A stretch of 64,000 bases of DNA from Imperialibacter sp040222815 (GCF_040222815.1 NZ_JAVKCH010000015.1:62001-126000), one strand, 5' to 3'. Positions 1 to 8,552 are shown, counted from the first letter of the stretch. The notes: generated from the sequence alone by a model not told the origin. A program made the numbers and translations.

Positions 1-1261
1 TAATAATCTCTGCCGTAGCAACCAGCCCTGGCCTATACTGTATTGATTGTCCGTAATTAGTGCTAAGCCCATTAATAAAAACGACTTTAGCAAGATAGCC
101 ACCGCTTGCAGGCACATCTGAAATAAAGTCAACTCTTCCCTCCACTGCTCCAAATTCCTGGAATGGATAGGAATGAAACTTTAGCAGCACAGCCTGTCCT
201 ATTCTCACCTTACCAAAATTGGACTGTGGGATAACTACTTCTGCAAAGTAGTCTGCATTATTTTGATTAATGTAACAGATTGGCTGGGCTATCTCAAGCT
301 GCTGATTCTCCTCGACAAAAGTGACAAAATTTAGACTGCCTGAAATAGGAGCTGTAATTAGAAATTTGTGTTTCCACTCTTCCACCTGGCTGTTGAAAGT
401 ATTTACTGCCTGTTGAAATATCTGTCGCTGCTGCTCAATGGTACTTATCAAATCGATGAGTTCCTTCTTCTTTTCGCTTTGTAATGACTTGTTGGTCAGT
501 ATTGCCGAATTTATCCTCGGCAAGCCTAATTTTTTACTCAATAGCTTGCTCTCTTCGTTTCGGAAGTCAAAATCAGATATTACCTTATCTTTTTTGAGAG
601 CTTTGTTAACCTCGAAGGTAGTTTCCGTGAGGGCTACATCTCTGACCTGGAGGTCTCGCTCCTCGATAAGGGAAAAATTAAGCATTTCCAACCTTTTGTA
701 GTCTTCCTCCAGCAACGACAGCTTTTGGTGAAAAATGCCGTTTGGCAAGTATTGCTTAAAGGAAAGATAAGCCTCAATAAAGCCCTGATTTGCGCTCTGG
801 AGCTCGCCAAACTGAGTGCCGTTCATGGGCATCAAATAATCAATACTTTTTTCCTGTGAACTAAGCAGGCGAATTCGAATAGAATCCAACCTTGTTGACA
901 GCCCGATAACTTCATCATGGCTGGCTAATGCTTCCATATATCCTAGTATCTGGCCTTTATGAACCTCCTCGCCCTCCTTCACGTTCAGTTTTACCAGTTT
1001 CCCACCCACATTGTTCACTACCATCTTGGGAGCGTTGAGCGAGGTCAATTTTGCCTCCGCCTCAACCTTATCCGGATACTTGATTACCCACAATGCGACA
1101 CCTATAAAGCCCAGGACAACGGCCAAGAACAGATTTCCCCAATTCAGTAGAAATCCGGGATTTTCCGATACTATTTCCTCCATCATCTCCGAACGGCCGA
1201 CCAAGCGTCCATTCGTTGAATGAATATGATGATCAGTTCCGTTGTCTATTAATTTGCTCAA
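1..1261 (-). CDS. HlyD-family periplasmic adaptor of peptide exporter (partial, C-terminus off the left edge)
   Basis: About 420 codons are visible and open to the window edge. The protein has a short cytoplasmic N-terminus, one membrane helix followed by KYPDK, a first biotinyl-lipoyl-like half with GGKLVKLNVKEGE, a long charged helical hairpin region, and the second lipoyl half with APISGSLNF, which is the membrane-fusion-protein plan. Family members link an inner-membrane ABC exporter to an outer-membrane channel. It starts 10 bases after the stop of the C39 exporter gene, so the two are almost certainly cotranscribed. No ATG lies near the expected start. A TTG at 1259-1261 preceded by GGAAAGGA is the likely start; the in-frame ATG at 1184-1186 would leave out residues that resemble the usual N-terminal region. 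An outer-membrane channel gene may lie beyond the edge. Confidence 0.85.
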   Translation of the reverse strand, partial: MSKLIDNGTDHHIHSTNGRLVGRSEMMEEIVSENPGFLLNWGNLFLAVVLGFIGVALWVIKYPDKVEAEAKLTSLNAPKMVVNNVGGKLVKLNVKEGEEVHKGQILGYMEALASHDEVIGLSTRLDSIRIRLLSSQEKSIDYLMPMNGTQFGELQSANQGFIEAYLSFKQYLPNGIFHQKLSLLEEDYKRLEMLNFSLIEERDLQVRDVALTETTFEVNKALKKDKVISDFDFRNEESKLLSKKLGLPRINSAILTNKSLQSEKKKELIDLISTIEQQRQIFQQAVNTFNSQVEEWKHKFLITAPISGSLNFVTFVEENQQLEIAQPICYINQNNADYFAEVVIPQSNFGKVRIGQAVLLKFHSYPFQEFGAVEGRVDFISDVPASGGYLAKVVFINGLSTNYGQSIQYRPGLVATAEII

Positions 1262-1271
1262 AGTCCTTTCC

Positions 1272-3470
1272 TTAATTTCCCAGTTCCAATTGGTTTTTCA
1301 CCAATTCATAATACTTTCCCTTCTTAAGGCTAAGTTCCAAATGACTGCCTTCTTCCACTATCTCACCTTTTTCAATAACGATTATTTTGTCCGCATTCTT
1401 TACCGTGCTTAACCTGTGCGCAACTACTATCACAGTCCTGCCTTTGAAAAAAGTTTGCAGGTTTTCCATGATCGACTTCTCATTATTAGCATCCAGGGCA
1501 TTGGTAGCCTCGTCAAAAAAAAGGAAACTTGGGTTTTTATACACCGCCCGAGCTATTAATAGCCTTTGCTTTTGCCCAGTACTTATGCCTGTGCCTTCGT
1601 TCCCAATTTTGGTATTAAATCCCAAGGGCAGTGACTCCACAAAGCTGAGTATATTTGCCACTCTACAGGCATCGACCAACTTTGAATAATCTGGATTCTC
1701 ATCCCCGACGGCCACGTTTTGAGCGATGCTGTCGCTGAAAATAAATCCGTCTTGCATAACACTGCCACACAACCTTCGCCAATAGCTAGGGCGTAAGTAT
1801 TTCAAGTTATTATCTCCGATTTTTATCTCGCCTGAATAGCCGTTGTAAAGCATCTGTACAAGCTTCAGAAGCGTGGTTTTACCGCTACCGCTTGTGCCTA
1901 CTATCGCCGTTACTTTTCCAGCAGGAAATTCGACGTTGATATCAGAAAGCACCCTGGGATTGCCAGCACCCGGGTAGGTGAAACTCACATTTTCAAATAT
2001 CACGCTGTGCTCTGCAGTTATCTTATCAGCGAATAGCACTCCTTCAGGCTCCTCGTCCTCCAGCTCATGCACCTGGTTAAGTCTTTCCAGCGAAATCTTA
2101 GCGTCCTGGGCTTGCTGGCTGAAAGAAATGAGTTGCTCAACAGGGCCGTTAAGCTGGCCAATAATGAACTGAATGGCAAGCATAGCTCCCAAAGTCAAAT
2201 CACCATCCAGCACCGCCAGAGCGACTATATAGGTGATGAAGATGTTTTTACCCTGATTAAGAAAGAAGCCTCCCGCCTGTTGATATTGGCTTAAAGAAAG
2301 AGATTTGAAGTTGAGCTTAAAAAGTCTTGCCTGAATCCCCTCCCATTGCCAACGTTTCAAATGCTCGGCATTGTTTAGCTTGATTTCATTGATGCCAGCA
2401 ACCATCTGCATGGTAACGGAGTTTTCCTTTGAAGCTACGTCAAATCTCTTAAAGTCCAGCGTCCGCCTTTGTTTCAAAAAGAAGAGTATCCAAATCAGGT
2501 AAAGTGTGCTTCCCAAAAAAAAGATTAGAAATACAGTGGTGCTGTAGGTCAGCAGCACAACAGAAAAGACTAAAAGATTAAGTAATGAAAAAAGTGTTTG
2601 AAGGGCTGTTCCAGTGATAAAGTTTTCGATACGCCTATGGTCATTTACTCTTTGAAGAATATCTCCTGTGCTTCTGCTTTCGTAAAAACTCAATGGAAGT
2701 CTCAACAACTTCATCCAGAAATCAGAAAGAATAGAGAGATTAACGTGCGTGCTTATGAAAAGTAAAATTCGACTTCTAATGAATTCAATAAAAGTCTGAG
2801 CAAAAAATAAAGTGAATTGCGCTACCAGCACAATGTGTATAAACTGTAAATTGTTTGTACCTATTCCCGTGTCTACAATGCTTTGGGTCAGATAGGGGAA
2901 AATAAGCTGTAACAGACTCCCAATCAACAAACCAAGAACCAACTGAAAAATCTGTGGCTTGTACCTCAAAGAATAGTTGGCGAGGAGTGACCAATCCAGT
3001 CCTTTGCTGCGCTCGGCATCTGTCTGATAGAACCCACTCGCCGGCACCAGAAGTAGTGCAATCCCTTTGTCCTTACCCCCTTCTTTTGTCGAAATCCAGT
3101 AATTCAAAAACTCCTCCTTAGAATAAACAACCAAACCTTTTGCGGGGTCTGCTACAACAAGCTTCTTCTTAGAGGACGAAGGGGTGAGCACTACAAAGTG
3201 GTAATTATCCCAGTATAAAATGCACGGCAATGGTGCGTCGTCAAGAAGCTGGTCAAAGGTCATCTTTGCACTAGTGGTTCTGAAGCCTAGCCCTTCCGCT
3301 GCCTCTGAAAGTCCAAGCAGGGATACACCCACCCTGCCTTGCTCTGAGTCTTTCTTCAGGCTCTCACGCCCAACTTCTTTGCCGTAGTGCTTAGATATCA
3401 TTTTCAGACAAGTAGGACCGCAATCCATTCCGTCCAATTGTCTGTAGACTTTAAACCCCCTAATTGACAT
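1272..3470 (-). CDS. C39 peptidase-containing ABC exporter (leader-cleaving bacteriocin-type transporter)
   Basis: This 732-residue protein has the full length of the SunT/LagD-type family. An N-terminal C39 peptidase (about 1-135) carries Gln11, the catalytic Cys17 in DGMDCGPTC, His91 in DNYHFVVL and Asp108 in ADPAKG, so it should be active. It is followed by a six-helix ABC transmembrane domain (about 165-450) and a nucleotide-binding domain with Walker A GTSGSGKT (525-532), signature STGQKQR (630-636), Walker B FLFFDE (649-654) and H-loop His685. In this family the peptidase cuts after a double-glycine-like site (GG, GA, AG) and exports the core peptide. It overlaps the upstream glycosyltransferase-like gene by 11 bases, implying translational coupling. 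The precursor at 4395-4607 is the obvious substrate (inference). Confidence 0.93.
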   Translation of the reverse strand: MSIRGFKVYRQLDGMDCGPTCLKMISKHYGKEVGRESLKKDSEQGRVGVSLLGLSEAAEGLGFRTTSAKMTFDQLLDDAPLPCILYWDNYHFVVLTPSSSKKKLVVADPAKGLVVYSKEEFLNYWISTKEGGKDKGIALLLVPASGFYQTDAERSKGLDWSLLANYSLRYKPQIFQLVLGLLIGSLLQLIFPYLTQSIVDTGIGTNNLQFIHIVLVAQFTLFFAQTFIEFIRSRILLFISTHVNLSILSDFWMKLLRLPLSFYESRSTGDILQRVNDHRRIENFITGTALQTLFSLLNLLVFSVVLLTYSTTVFLIFFLGSTLYLIWILFFLKQRRTLDFKRFDVASKENSVTMQMVAGINEIKLNNAEHLKRWQWEGIQARLFKLNFKSLSLSQYQQAGGFFLNQGKNIFITYIVALAVLDGDLTLGAMLAIQFIIGQLNGPVEQLISFSQQAQDAKISLERLNQVHELEDEEPEGVLFADKITAEHSVIFENVSFTYPGAGNPRVLSDINVEFPAGKVTAIVGTSGSGKTTLLKLVQMLYNGYSGEIKIGDNNLKYLRPSYWRRLCGSVMQDGFIFSDSIAQNVAVGDENPDYSKLVDACRVANILSFVESLPLGFNTKIGNEGTGISTGQKQRLLIARAVYKNPSFLFFDEATNALDANNEKSIMENLQTFFKGRTVIVVAHRLSTVKNADKIIVIEKGEIVEEGSHLELSLKKGKYYELVKNQLELGN

Positions 3471-4323
3471 CAGCAGCTCTACTTTGCCTGTGATAAATCC
3501 TGGTAGGACTGATAAGAAATTCTGAGGGTATCTCCCGTACTGGCATTCTTGGGGTGTACACCTTTTTGAACAAGATCATATGGTACAAAAGAACTTCATA
3601 GGTGTTTTTGTAGTACAGTTTACCGTCCGCCCATCGCAATCGGCCGGGTAGCCCCTCTATCACCATGAAATCAAAAAAAGTCCTGATATAGCCTTTCATC
3701 TCCGCCTTTTTCACCACGTGCATCATGCTTTCTATTTCCGAATTGATTTCGGACAAAGGTGTATTTTCTGAAAAAGCATGGAACTGAAAATTAGTCTCAT
3801 CAAAACAGAAATGACGATCAGAAGAAAAAACTTTCTTATAGTCTTTACTCAAGGTAAAGAGCCGATTCATCTTATCATTGTTGCGAAAAAGCAAAAAATA
3901 CCCCGTCAAGAAATCATGTCTAACGCAGATCAAATCTTTATTGGATAGAAGATCTTCGGTAATAAAACTTCTGATGTCCCCATAAATAACGTCAATATCT
4001 CCGTGAGCCCAAAAATCATACCCTTTTACGATATCGTTAAAGAGCATTCCATACGCAGGCTTGAAATCGCACAATTTATACGGATGGCTAATATCGCAAC
4101 GAATCCCTGTTTTGTTCAAAATAAGTTCTTGAAGTTCTTCGGAATTTTTTCGAAGAACTTGAACATTTTCTGGAAGATTCGTCGAGTCAATTAATACATC
4201 ACCGACGACGACAAAATCGACGCTTGGGTTGTATCTACACGAGTGAATGAAGTAGCCGAAATACCACGGAACTTCCCCCAAATAACATATGATTACAACT
4301 ATTTTATGTCTATGAGTCTTCAT
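3460..4323 (-). CDS. DUF6625-like putative glycosyltransferase
   Basis: The 287-residue protein has no signal peptide, so it should act in the cytoplasm. It begins with a beta-strand-rich segment (KIVVIICYLGE), then YKLCDFKPAYG (82-92) and HGDIDVIYGD (107-116). The Asp109-Ile-Asp111 triplet looks like the metal- and nucleotide-sugar-binding DxD of GT-A glycosyltransferases. This pattern is what I recall for the DUF6625 family, usually found in polysaccharide or peptide loci; the assignment is by motif, not search. It lies between the precursor peptide gene and the C39 exporter and overlaps the latter by 11 bases. That makes the exported peptide a plausible acceptor, as SunS is for sublancin, but a role in surface glycans cannot be excluded. 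Base composition is AT-rich compared with the genes after 6.7 kb. Confidence 0.7.
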   Translation of the reverse strand: MKTHRHKIVVIICYLGEVPWYFGYFIHSCRYNPSVDFVVVGDVLIDSTNLPENVQVLRKNSEELQELILNKTGIRCDISHPYKLCDFKPAYGMLFNDIVKGYDFWAHGDIDVIYGDIRSFITEDLLSNKDLICVRHDFLTGYFLLFRNNDKMNRLFTLSKDYKKVFSSDRHFCFDETNFQFHAFSENTPLSEINSEIESMMHVVKKAEMKGYIRTFFDFMVIEGLPGRLRWADGKLYYKNTYEVLLYHMILFKKVYTPRMPVREIPSEFLISPTRIYHRQSRAADVN

Positions 4324-4337
4324 CCTAAGGAAAATAC

Positions 4338-4377
4338 TACCCCAACCTGCATGTCTCTGCGCTTGCTGGCTGGGGTA
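4338..4377 (-). terminator. Hairpin between precursor and downstream export genes
   Basis: On the minus-strand RNA, positions 4377-4368 (TACCCCAGCC) pair with 4347-4338 (GGTTGGGGTA), giving ten pairs with one G-U and a 20-base loop. Only a weak run of U (GTATTTTCC) follows. It lies in the 71-base gap after the precursor stop. A leaky terminator or 3' stabilising hairpin in this position is common in bacteriocin operons, where the precursor is needed in excess (inference). Confidence 0.5.
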
Positions 4378-4394
4378 ATTACAATCTCTACCGG

Positions 4395-4607
4395 TTAAGG
4401 ACAGGGGTAATACATAGGGTTATACTCACACCTACAACTACCACCGTACTCAGCCATAGTAAAACAGCCAGCCCCAGGGGGTGCCGATGGATTGTGACAA
4501 AAACCACACCATTGACCACTAGATCCAGCCATAATTGTTCGCATCTCCGCTCGGCTTAGAGCGTTCTTAATGTTGACGAAGCTAATTTTTTTGCTTTTCA
4601 TTCCCAT
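4395..4607 (-). CDS. Precursor peptide with double-glycine-type leader and six-cysteine core
   Basis: A 70-residue peptide is read from ATG 4605-4607 (or ATG 4599-4601). An ORF open to 4691 adds 28 unlikely residues, and the AT-rich run just before 4607 looks like a Bacteroidota start. The leader has the pattern seen in Bacteroidota natural-product precursors: a Lys-rich start, then NIKNALSRAEMRTIMAG. Cleavage after Met-Ala-Gly (residue 28) would release a 42-residue core with Cys at core positions 6, 9, 20, 30, 32 and 41, rich in Gly, Pro and Tyr and ending YPCP. Six cysteines allow three disulfides, or fewer disulfides with free S-glycosylation sites. The C39 exporter and the VKOR-thioredoxin fusion on either side fit this reading. 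Size and cleavage type recall bacteroidetocins and sublancin; the core sequence is not one I recognise. Confidence 0.8.
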   Translation of the reverse strand: MGMKSKKISFVNIKNALSRAEMRTIMAGSSGQWCGFCHNPSAPPGAGCFTMAEYGGSCRCEYNPMYYPCP

Positions 4608-4694
4608 TAATTTTAACAATTTAAAAAAAGTCTGTTTTACCGATAGGTAGGTACAAACCACCAAACCCTTGTCCGGCCTGACAAATATCATTTG

Positions 4695-6311
4695 CTAAGT
4701 GACTACCTCCTTTGATCCTGGAAATTGTTGTGTATAAAGTGACTCGACCAAGCTTGGAATTAAACCGGTCAAGTCTTTTATCTTATAATTTTGAGGTAGT
4801 TCGTAACCATTTACAAAAAAAGTCGGCGTCCGTCTTATTTCCGATGCCAAAATCCAGTCAGCATGACTCTTTTCTACATCATAAGTAGCTTGACCAATTT
4901 CTTGGCTAAGAGGGTACTGATCAGAAAACTTATTGATATCCATTAGATCATACCAATCCTTTAGCATGAGTTCCGTAAGGTCTGATTCCCTGGGGCTATT
5001 AAAAATATTAGTGAGCCAGTATTGAATTAGATACTCATTGGCCGAGACAATGCCGTCTAGAGTCTTTGAAGACTTGACAAATCTAAACGCAACTGACACC
5101 TTGTCTGAATATGTAGATACCACTTCTTGAACAAACTTGTGCTGTTCCTTACATGGGTTGCAAAAAAGATTGCTCGCCATGGTGACCCTTATTTCAGCAT
5201 CAGGGTTGCCAATTAAAATTTCGTATTCGCCAGAGTTGATAGCGAGATGCTTTTGTTGAAAAAGCAAATGCATAAAAACACCGGCAGAATTCTTCACTCT
5301 CCCCGCACTAAGTGCTTTTTCAAAATCCTCGTTGGCATCAATTAATCGTTCACTTAACAAGACAACTCCAAATGCAAATGCGACAAATAGTGTCCCAAGA
5401 CAAAGCATGGATCCGAATTTCAGTTCAGCGATAATAACTTCGCTGGCAAAGAAAGAACCAGTGAAAAGAATGGATTGAAGGATGAGAACAAGGCCGGTCA
5501 AAAGACACAAGCGACACCACGTCTTCATTCGGAAATATTGGTAATAAAGTGAATAGACAGTCGCCGGGATTGCGACCATAGAAGCTATGAAAAGCAGGCT
5601 CAGAATCTCGCCACGAACTTCGTCAAATGCACTAAAAAGCGTAAAAAGTAGTGCTTGAAACAGAAAGAAGGAAAATGTCAAGTCCGATAATCTAAGCGTG
5701 CCGAGGAATTTAGCTCCTCCTGATTCTAAAACTTTGTCGCAATTGGTGTTTACACCTGCATTACAAAAAGCCTCAATGGCCTGGTACTTGATTCCAAGCT
5801 CCTTTGCGAACAATAAATAACCGAGTGCAGCCCCTGCAAAGCACGTAGCCAACCAAGCTGCGCCGAAAAATGAAAAAGAGTTAATTAATAAGACAGTAAT
5901 GAGGGCGCCGACGCTACTCAAAACCACTATCGATGCCACTTTTGCCAACCGTTCTCTCCCTAACTCCGACTTATTTTGAGGATCCGAAACAACCCCAGCC
6001 GGTTCAATTTCAATCACTACCCCATTCCATGACACTAGCTCATCTGCCTTCTCCTCCAAATCCCTCTCATTTTCAATTGCAATTATGTCACCCCCACTTC
6101 TCTCCAGTGGAAGAAGATAGGGAAACGAAATGGTGTTCAAACTCTCTCTAGCCACACGTTGAATATGATAGTTCAAGCCAAGACGTTGAAAAGTGTCGGC
6201 TATGCTTAAGAGAGAAGGATAAGCTTCATGCGACTGTAGCAGTGTCTTAAGATATCGTTGTGAAACGGGTATGTTTAGCCGTTTCATGAATTGGTACAAA
6301 AAATCATCCAT
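4695..6311 (-). CDS. C39-like / vitamin K epoxide reductase / thioredoxin fusion (disulfide-forming enzyme)
   Basis: The 538-residue membrane protein has three parts. Residues 1-105 resemble a C39 peptidase fold without the catalytic Cys-Gly-Pro motif, so this part would be non-catalytic, perhaps binding a leader. Residues 125-325 hold a VKOR-type helical bundle with both cysteine pairs, Cys183/Cys191 (in the loop CNAGVNTNC) and the quinone-side pair in WCRLC (266/269). Residues 360-538 form a DsbG/DsbA-like thioredoxin domain with FCNPC (384/387). VKOR passes electrons from a thioredoxin partner to quinone and so drives disulfide formation. It is the first gene of the cassette, 88 bases before the cysteine-rich precursor, so folding of that peptide is its likely job (inference). 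Confidence 0.88.
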   Translation of the reverse strand: MDDFLYQFMKRLNIPVSQRYLKTLLQSHEAYPSLLSIADTFQRLGLNYHIQRVARESLNTISFPYLLPLERSGGDIIAIENERDLEEKADELVSWNGVVIEIEPAGVVSDPQNKSELGRERLAKVASIVVLSSVGALITVLLINSFSFFGAAWLATCFAGAALGYLLFAKELGIKYQAIEAFCNAGVNTNCDKVLESGGAKFLGTLRLSDLTFSFFLFQALLFTLFSAFDEVRGEILSLLFIASMVAIPATVYSLYYQYFRMKTWCRLCLLTGLVLILQSILFTGSFFASEVIIAELKFGSMLCLGTLFVAFAFGVVLLSERLIDANEDFEKALSAGRVKNSAGVFMHLLFQQKHLAINSGEYEILIGNPDAEIRVTMASNLFCNPCKEQHKFVQEVVSTYSDKVSVAFRFVKSSKTLDGIVSANEYLIQYWLTNIFNSPRESDLTELMLKDWYDLMDINKFSDQYPLSQEIGQATYDVEKSHADWILASEIRRTPTFFVNGYELPQNYKIKDLTGLIPSLVESLYTQQFPGSKEVVT

Positions 6312-6684
6312 AACCTACATAAATTCGGATAAATATCTTCCTAAATAAATATAGATAATAACTATGAATATACCAACTTTAAATATTGCTACTCCATATA
6401 TCCTAAAAGGCATGGTTGCAGGAGGTCATCTAAACTTTTCGGACAATCGTTGATCTAAAAAAGGAGGTTTTCTTTCTAAAAAGACGGCTCCCATACTGGG
6501 AACGAATGCTAAAAATAACGTTTGGGTTTGCCTGACAATTGGCAGTCAATATATGTATGAGGAACAACACTATCGCCAGGGGAACACAAAAATTTGGCCA
6601 TCCCCCTCCGAGTAGCGTAGCACTTAAGGGCAGGCGGTTCAGCTATGCAAAAAAAGTGTTACACCATTGGGATTCGACAAAAAA
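6312..6684. other. Intergenic region before the peptide cassette
   Basis: Apart from the candidate promoter, I see only two short minus-strand ORFs (6509-6601 and 6315-6413), neither convincing. Some poly-A and GGAGG-like runs carry no gene. Confidence 0.5.
6346..6376 (-). promoter_or_regulatory. Candidate promoter of the peptide cassette
   Basis: On the minus strand TTGG (6376-6373), 19 bases of spacer and TATATTTA (6353-6346) approximate the Bacteroidota sigma pattern TTTG / TAnnTTTG. The -7-like box lies 35 bases before the VKOR-fusion start. The match is imperfect (final A instead of G) and the region is AT-rich, so chance matches are likely. Confidence 0.35.
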
Positions 6685-6713
6685 AAAGAGGTGACGATAA
6701 CCGCCACCTCTTT
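6685..6713 (-). terminator. Intrinsic terminator of the susCD operon
   Basis: Perfect 9-bp arms AAAGAGGTG (6685-6693) and CACCTCTTT (6705-6713) enclose an 11-base loop. On the minus-strand transcript the stem is followed by an unbroken U run. It lies 28 bases after the SusD stop. Confidence 0.9.
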
Positions 6714-6740
6714 TCATCTATTCAAATTATTTAATGCCTA

Positions 6741-8495
6741 TTAATAACCAGCGTTCTGTATCAAAACATCACCCATCAGGTCAATTTGCCCTTGAGGAAT
6801 TGGAAGAAGAAGGTCTTTAGGGTCAAATGATGCTCCGCCCATAGCGTTTATCAAAAGCTTGCTTTCGTAAGCGATGTAAGCATTAAGGTCTTCAGCTGCA
6901 ATTCCCCAGCGAACCAGGTCATAGAACCTTTGTCCTTCGCCGGCCAACTCAAGCTTACGCTCCATTCTCACCGCTTTTAGAGCCACAGTCTTATCAGCCC
7001 ATGGTGTGTCATAGGTGCCAATTACATAGTTGGCAGCAAAACCTGAACCATCATACTCAGTTACCCAAGAAGCCTCATTAGCAGCTCTTTCTCTCACCAT
7101 GTTTACATACTCTCTGGCTTTCTCCATGCTACCTACTTCAATTTCGCACTCAGCAGCCATCAGCAGCACGTCAGCAAAACGAATGATGTTCACATTCATA
7201 GCAGCATAACCTGGTGTCCATGAGCTGTTGTCCTGGTAGGTACCTACGTCAGTTCTATAGTAAACATACTTTTTAGGTGAATAGGGGCCAGCGTTAGCCT
7301 GGTTACGGATCCAGTCAAAACCTGGGTGCTCCTGCCAGTCAAGGTAAGGAATACCACGACGACCGATGGTAAAGTCAATTCTAGGATCAAGGTTACCGGC
7401 ATCTTCTGTAAACGGCTCAGACGACTGAAGATCCTGATCAGTCACTACTTCGTTGGCAGGAAGATTAAAGGCCCTGTCGAACAAAGGAAGACCACTGGCG
7501 TCAGTTCTGTAGTGATTGGCTAGCTCGAAAGTAGGAGCAAAGAATCCACAGCAGTTACCTGGGCCATCAGCACCAGTATTGTAAGGCCAGTTAAGGTCAA
7601 ACTCAGGGTTAGCGTTGTTGACACTTCCTGTTCCTGCAGCTGACTGATAGGCCCATATTGACTCCTCATGGTTGTCATTTTCAGCCTTGAAGATATCAGG
7701 GAATGACGCCACTAAGCCAACTGATTTACCATTGCTGGTTACACCGTTATCGATCACATCGTTGAACTGAGTCAAAGCAGCGGCATACTTACCCTGGTAG
7801 ATTAACACCTTACCAAGAAGGGCCGCAGCAGCTGTTCTATTCACACGACCAACCTGACCTTGAGTCTCAGGAAGGTTTGCCAATGCGAACTGCAAATCAG
7901 CCTCAATAAAGGGATACAAGTCCTTATCATTAGCTACTTCGGCCACAGTCACTTCTGTGCTATAGTCGATTGTCTCATCGATGTAAGGCGTATCGTCAAA
8001 ATTCTTCTTCAGTTCAAAGTAATAGTGACCTCTAAGGAATTTTGCCTGGGCCTCAATGCCAGTCTTAAGCTCATCGCTTACATCGTCGTCAGCATCAGCG
8101 AGAAGTGCCAACACATTGTTACATCTGGCAACACCCTCGTACCAACCAGAGTAGGCACCGTTTATCACCCCCTGTGTAGGCAGGTACTCATAGCGCTGAA
8201 TAGGATTGATATCAGAAAAGTCGCCCGGGTCAGTGCCCTTATTGTGCTCTCCGCCACGAATACTTCCCCAAACCCAGTTAGAGGGAGAAGACATCCTGCC
8301 ACCTCTACCGTTTACCTGGGAATAGGCAGCAATTAATGCCGCATCCAAACCCTTTGCAGACGTAAGCTGAGCCCTGGAAAGTGTTCCTGTGGGAGCAATT
8401 TCAAGAAACTCGTCCTTACAACCGATCACCAGAACCGTTAGGGCTACAACAAGTCCAGCGGCTCCTTTTATTATGTTTTTTTTCATGGTCATCAT
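6741..8495 (-). CDS. SusD/RagB-family nutrient-binding outer-membrane lipoprotein
   Basis: The 584-residue lipoprotein has a lipobox LVIGC (Cys26) after a short hydrophobic segment, then the SusD N-terminal motif KDEFLEIAPTGTLS. The body is helical and TPR-like (KFLRGHYYFEL, AALLGKVLIYQGKYAAAL), and the C-terminal family motif is VRMERKLELAGEGQRFYDLVRWG (seen around residue 520-545). Family members sit on the cell surface and capture glycans or other large nutrients for the partner SusC channel. It follows susC by 57 bases in the same direction. Three ATGs compete (8495, 8492, 8486); starting at 8486 gives the typical MKKNIIKG. No glycoside hydrolase, peptidase or regulator gene is attached, so the substrate cannot be read from context. 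Confidence 0.95.
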   Translation of the reverse strand: MMTMKKNIIKGAAGLVVALTVLVIGCKDEFLEIAPTGTLSRAQLTSAKGLDAALIAAYSQVNGRGGRMSSPSNWVWGSIRGGEHNKGTDPGDFSDINPIQRYEYLPTQGVINGAYSGWYEGVARCNNVLALLADADDDVSDELKTGIEAQAKFLRGHYYFELKKNFDDTPYIDETIDYSTEVTVAEVANDKDLYPFIEADLQFALANLPETQGQVGRVNRTAAAALLGKVLIYQGKYAAALTQFNDVIDNGVTSNGKSVGLVASFPDIFKAENDNHEESIWAYQSAAGTGSVNNANPEFDLNWPYNTGADGPGNCCGFFAPTFELANHYRTDASGLPLFDRAFNLPANEVVTDQDLQSSEPFTEDAGNLDPRIDFTIGRRGIPYLDWQEHPGFDWIRNQANAGPYSPKKYVYYRTDVGTYQDNSSWTPGYAAMNVNIIRFADVLLMAAECEIEVGSMEKAREYVNMVRERAANEASWVTEYDGSGFAANYVIGTYDTPWADKTVALKAVRMERKLELAGEGQRFYDLVRWGIAAEDLNAYIAYESKLLINAMGGASFDPKDLLLPIPQGQIDLMGDVLIQNAGY

Positions 8496-8552
8496 TCTTT
8501 TATATTTTTCAAAAACATCAATAATTAAATTGATCGTTTAATCAAATTGTTT

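Noticed and set aside
4608..4691. 28-residue N-terminal extension of the precursor peptide
   Set aside because: It does not resemble a leader; the typical Lys-rich leader begins at 4607 or 4601.
6315..6413. 32-residue minus-strand ORF with a hydrophobic stretch just before the VKOR-fusion gene
   Set aside because: It overlaps the candidate promoter, is AT-rich, and no start signal or homology supports it.
6509..6601. 30-residue minus-strand ORF with two Cys and a GGAGGGGG before its ATG
   Set aside because: It lacks a double-glycine-type leader, and purine-rich start sites are not the rule in this genome.
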